A DNA stretch of 64,000 bases from contig JAUIMM010000686.1 in the NCBI GenBank assembly GCA_031769625.1, positions 2,046,001-2,110,000 of the forward strand, in the 5' to 3' direction. Every line of letters starts with the position of its first letter. Position 1 is the first letter of the stretch. This DNA is from Taudactylus pleione (Eukaryota > Chordata > Amphibia > Anura > Myobatrachidae). The position numbers and the translations under genes were made by a program. Positions 63,541-64,000 of this stretch are shown piece by piece. The notes under the pieces are model-generated. The model saw nothing but the letters and a program-made list of their open reading frames with translations. It ran no database searches and was not told where the DNA came from.

Positions 63541-64000
63541 AGGGTCTCATTCAGAGGCGGTCGGAGGATGCAAGCGGTCGCTCAGAAACTGGGCGGCCAC
63601 TTGCATCCTGACCGCCCACCTCTGTTGCGGTCGTTAGGCTGTGGGTTAACGCCCACAGCTCTAACGACTGCTCAGGTGATGGTCACGATGGTCAGAGACC
63701 ATCGCGACCCTAGGGTAGGGTCTCACTTGTCGTAAGCCCCGGAGAGATTCTGGCTCTGTCAGAGCCGGAAGCTCTCCACTGACATCACTAGTGATGTCAG
63801 TGGGGCCTCCCCCAAACGTTTGGGCTGCCACCCCCCCGGCCCGCCTTCCAAACGGGGTGAGCTGTCAATCAACATCGACAGCTCGCCCCGTTTGGAAAGA
63901 GACCCGCTACGACCAGCGCCGTCGGTCGTAGCGGGTCTCATGCATGCGCACGAGGGAGCCGGCTCCCTCGTGCGCATGCGCACTGGCAAAACATTGAGGC
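63541..64000. mobile_element. Harbinger-like MITE, cut by window end
   Basis: The left end AGGGTCTCATTCAGAGGCGG and interior (GCAAGCGGTCGCTCAGAAACTGGGCGGCC, GGTCGCGATGG words, CATCACTAGTGATGTCAGTGG, AACATCGACAGC) match the elements at 10415-10904 and 35804-36268. The right end lies beyond 64000. Confidence 0.75.

Overview
The window is vertebrate intergenic DNA built almost entirely from transposable elements and simple repeats. I found no host exon, tRNA, rRNA or bacterial-type gene. The element mix includes Penelope-like elements (PLEs) with a GIY-YIG nuclease, BEL/Pao, Ty1/copia, a tyrosine-recombinase retroelement carrying an SGNH-hydrolase domain, Tc1, several hAT families, and many 3-bp-TSD (target-site duplication) MITEs (short nonautonomous DNA transposons) of PIF/Harbinger type. 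BEL, copia and tyrosine-recombinase elements are essentially absent from mammals and birds, and the terminal sequences resemble those of frogs. A large-genome anuran amphibian is the best guess. This is inference; no sequence search was possible. LAYOUT. 1-2.6 kb: two copies of a BED-type hAT facing each other tail to tail across a (TA)n tract, with internal minisatellites. 2.6-4.5 kb: hAT-like, SINE-like and palindromic repeat fragments. About 4.8-8.2 kb: a minus-strand retroelement remnant with an SGNH domain, split by an OC1-like hAT (5529-6622) with a perfect 8-bp TSD. 8.2-9.66 kb: an internally deleted relative of the first hAT. 10.4-14.3 kb: MITEs, a nested hAT relative, and a roughly 30-bp minisatellite split by a MITE. 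14.8-19.1 kb: a nested stack of a Tc1 interrupted by two MITEs, joined to a PLE that is itself interrupted by a solo LTR. 20.7-21.5 kb: a long-hairpin MITE. 22.9-24.3 kb: a MITE split by a second solo LTR with a perfect TSD. 25.1-25.7 kb: a MITE within a MITE. 25.99-32.14 kb: the centrepiece, two nearly identical PLE copies arranged head to head as a palindrome of about 6.15 kb. 32.8-35.6 kb: MITEs and a minisatellite. 35.66-37.14 kb: a copia remnant interrupted by MITEs. 37.4-40.6 kb: MITEs and small hATs. 43.1-44.1 kb: a Tc1 fragment with a hAT inserted. 44.3-48.2 kb: a degenerate BED/hAT transposon. 48.3-50.5 kb: three MITEs. 50.58-58.58 kb: an AT-rich, apparently non-coding 8-kb unit bounded by inverted repeats of about 450 bp and containing a 49-bp minisatellite of about 40 copies. 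59.1-63.5 kb: a degenerate BEL/Pao retrotransposon on the minus strand. 63.5-64 kb: a MITE cut by the window edge. FUNCTION. No genes here act together as a host pathway. Every recognisable protein is a transposase, reverse transcriptase, integrase or nuclease, and none is intact. The long PLE open frame (29475-31385) comes closest, but it ends early inside its nuclease domain. The most informative content is the order of nested insertions, the PLE palindrome, and the inverted-repeat-bounded 8-kb unit.
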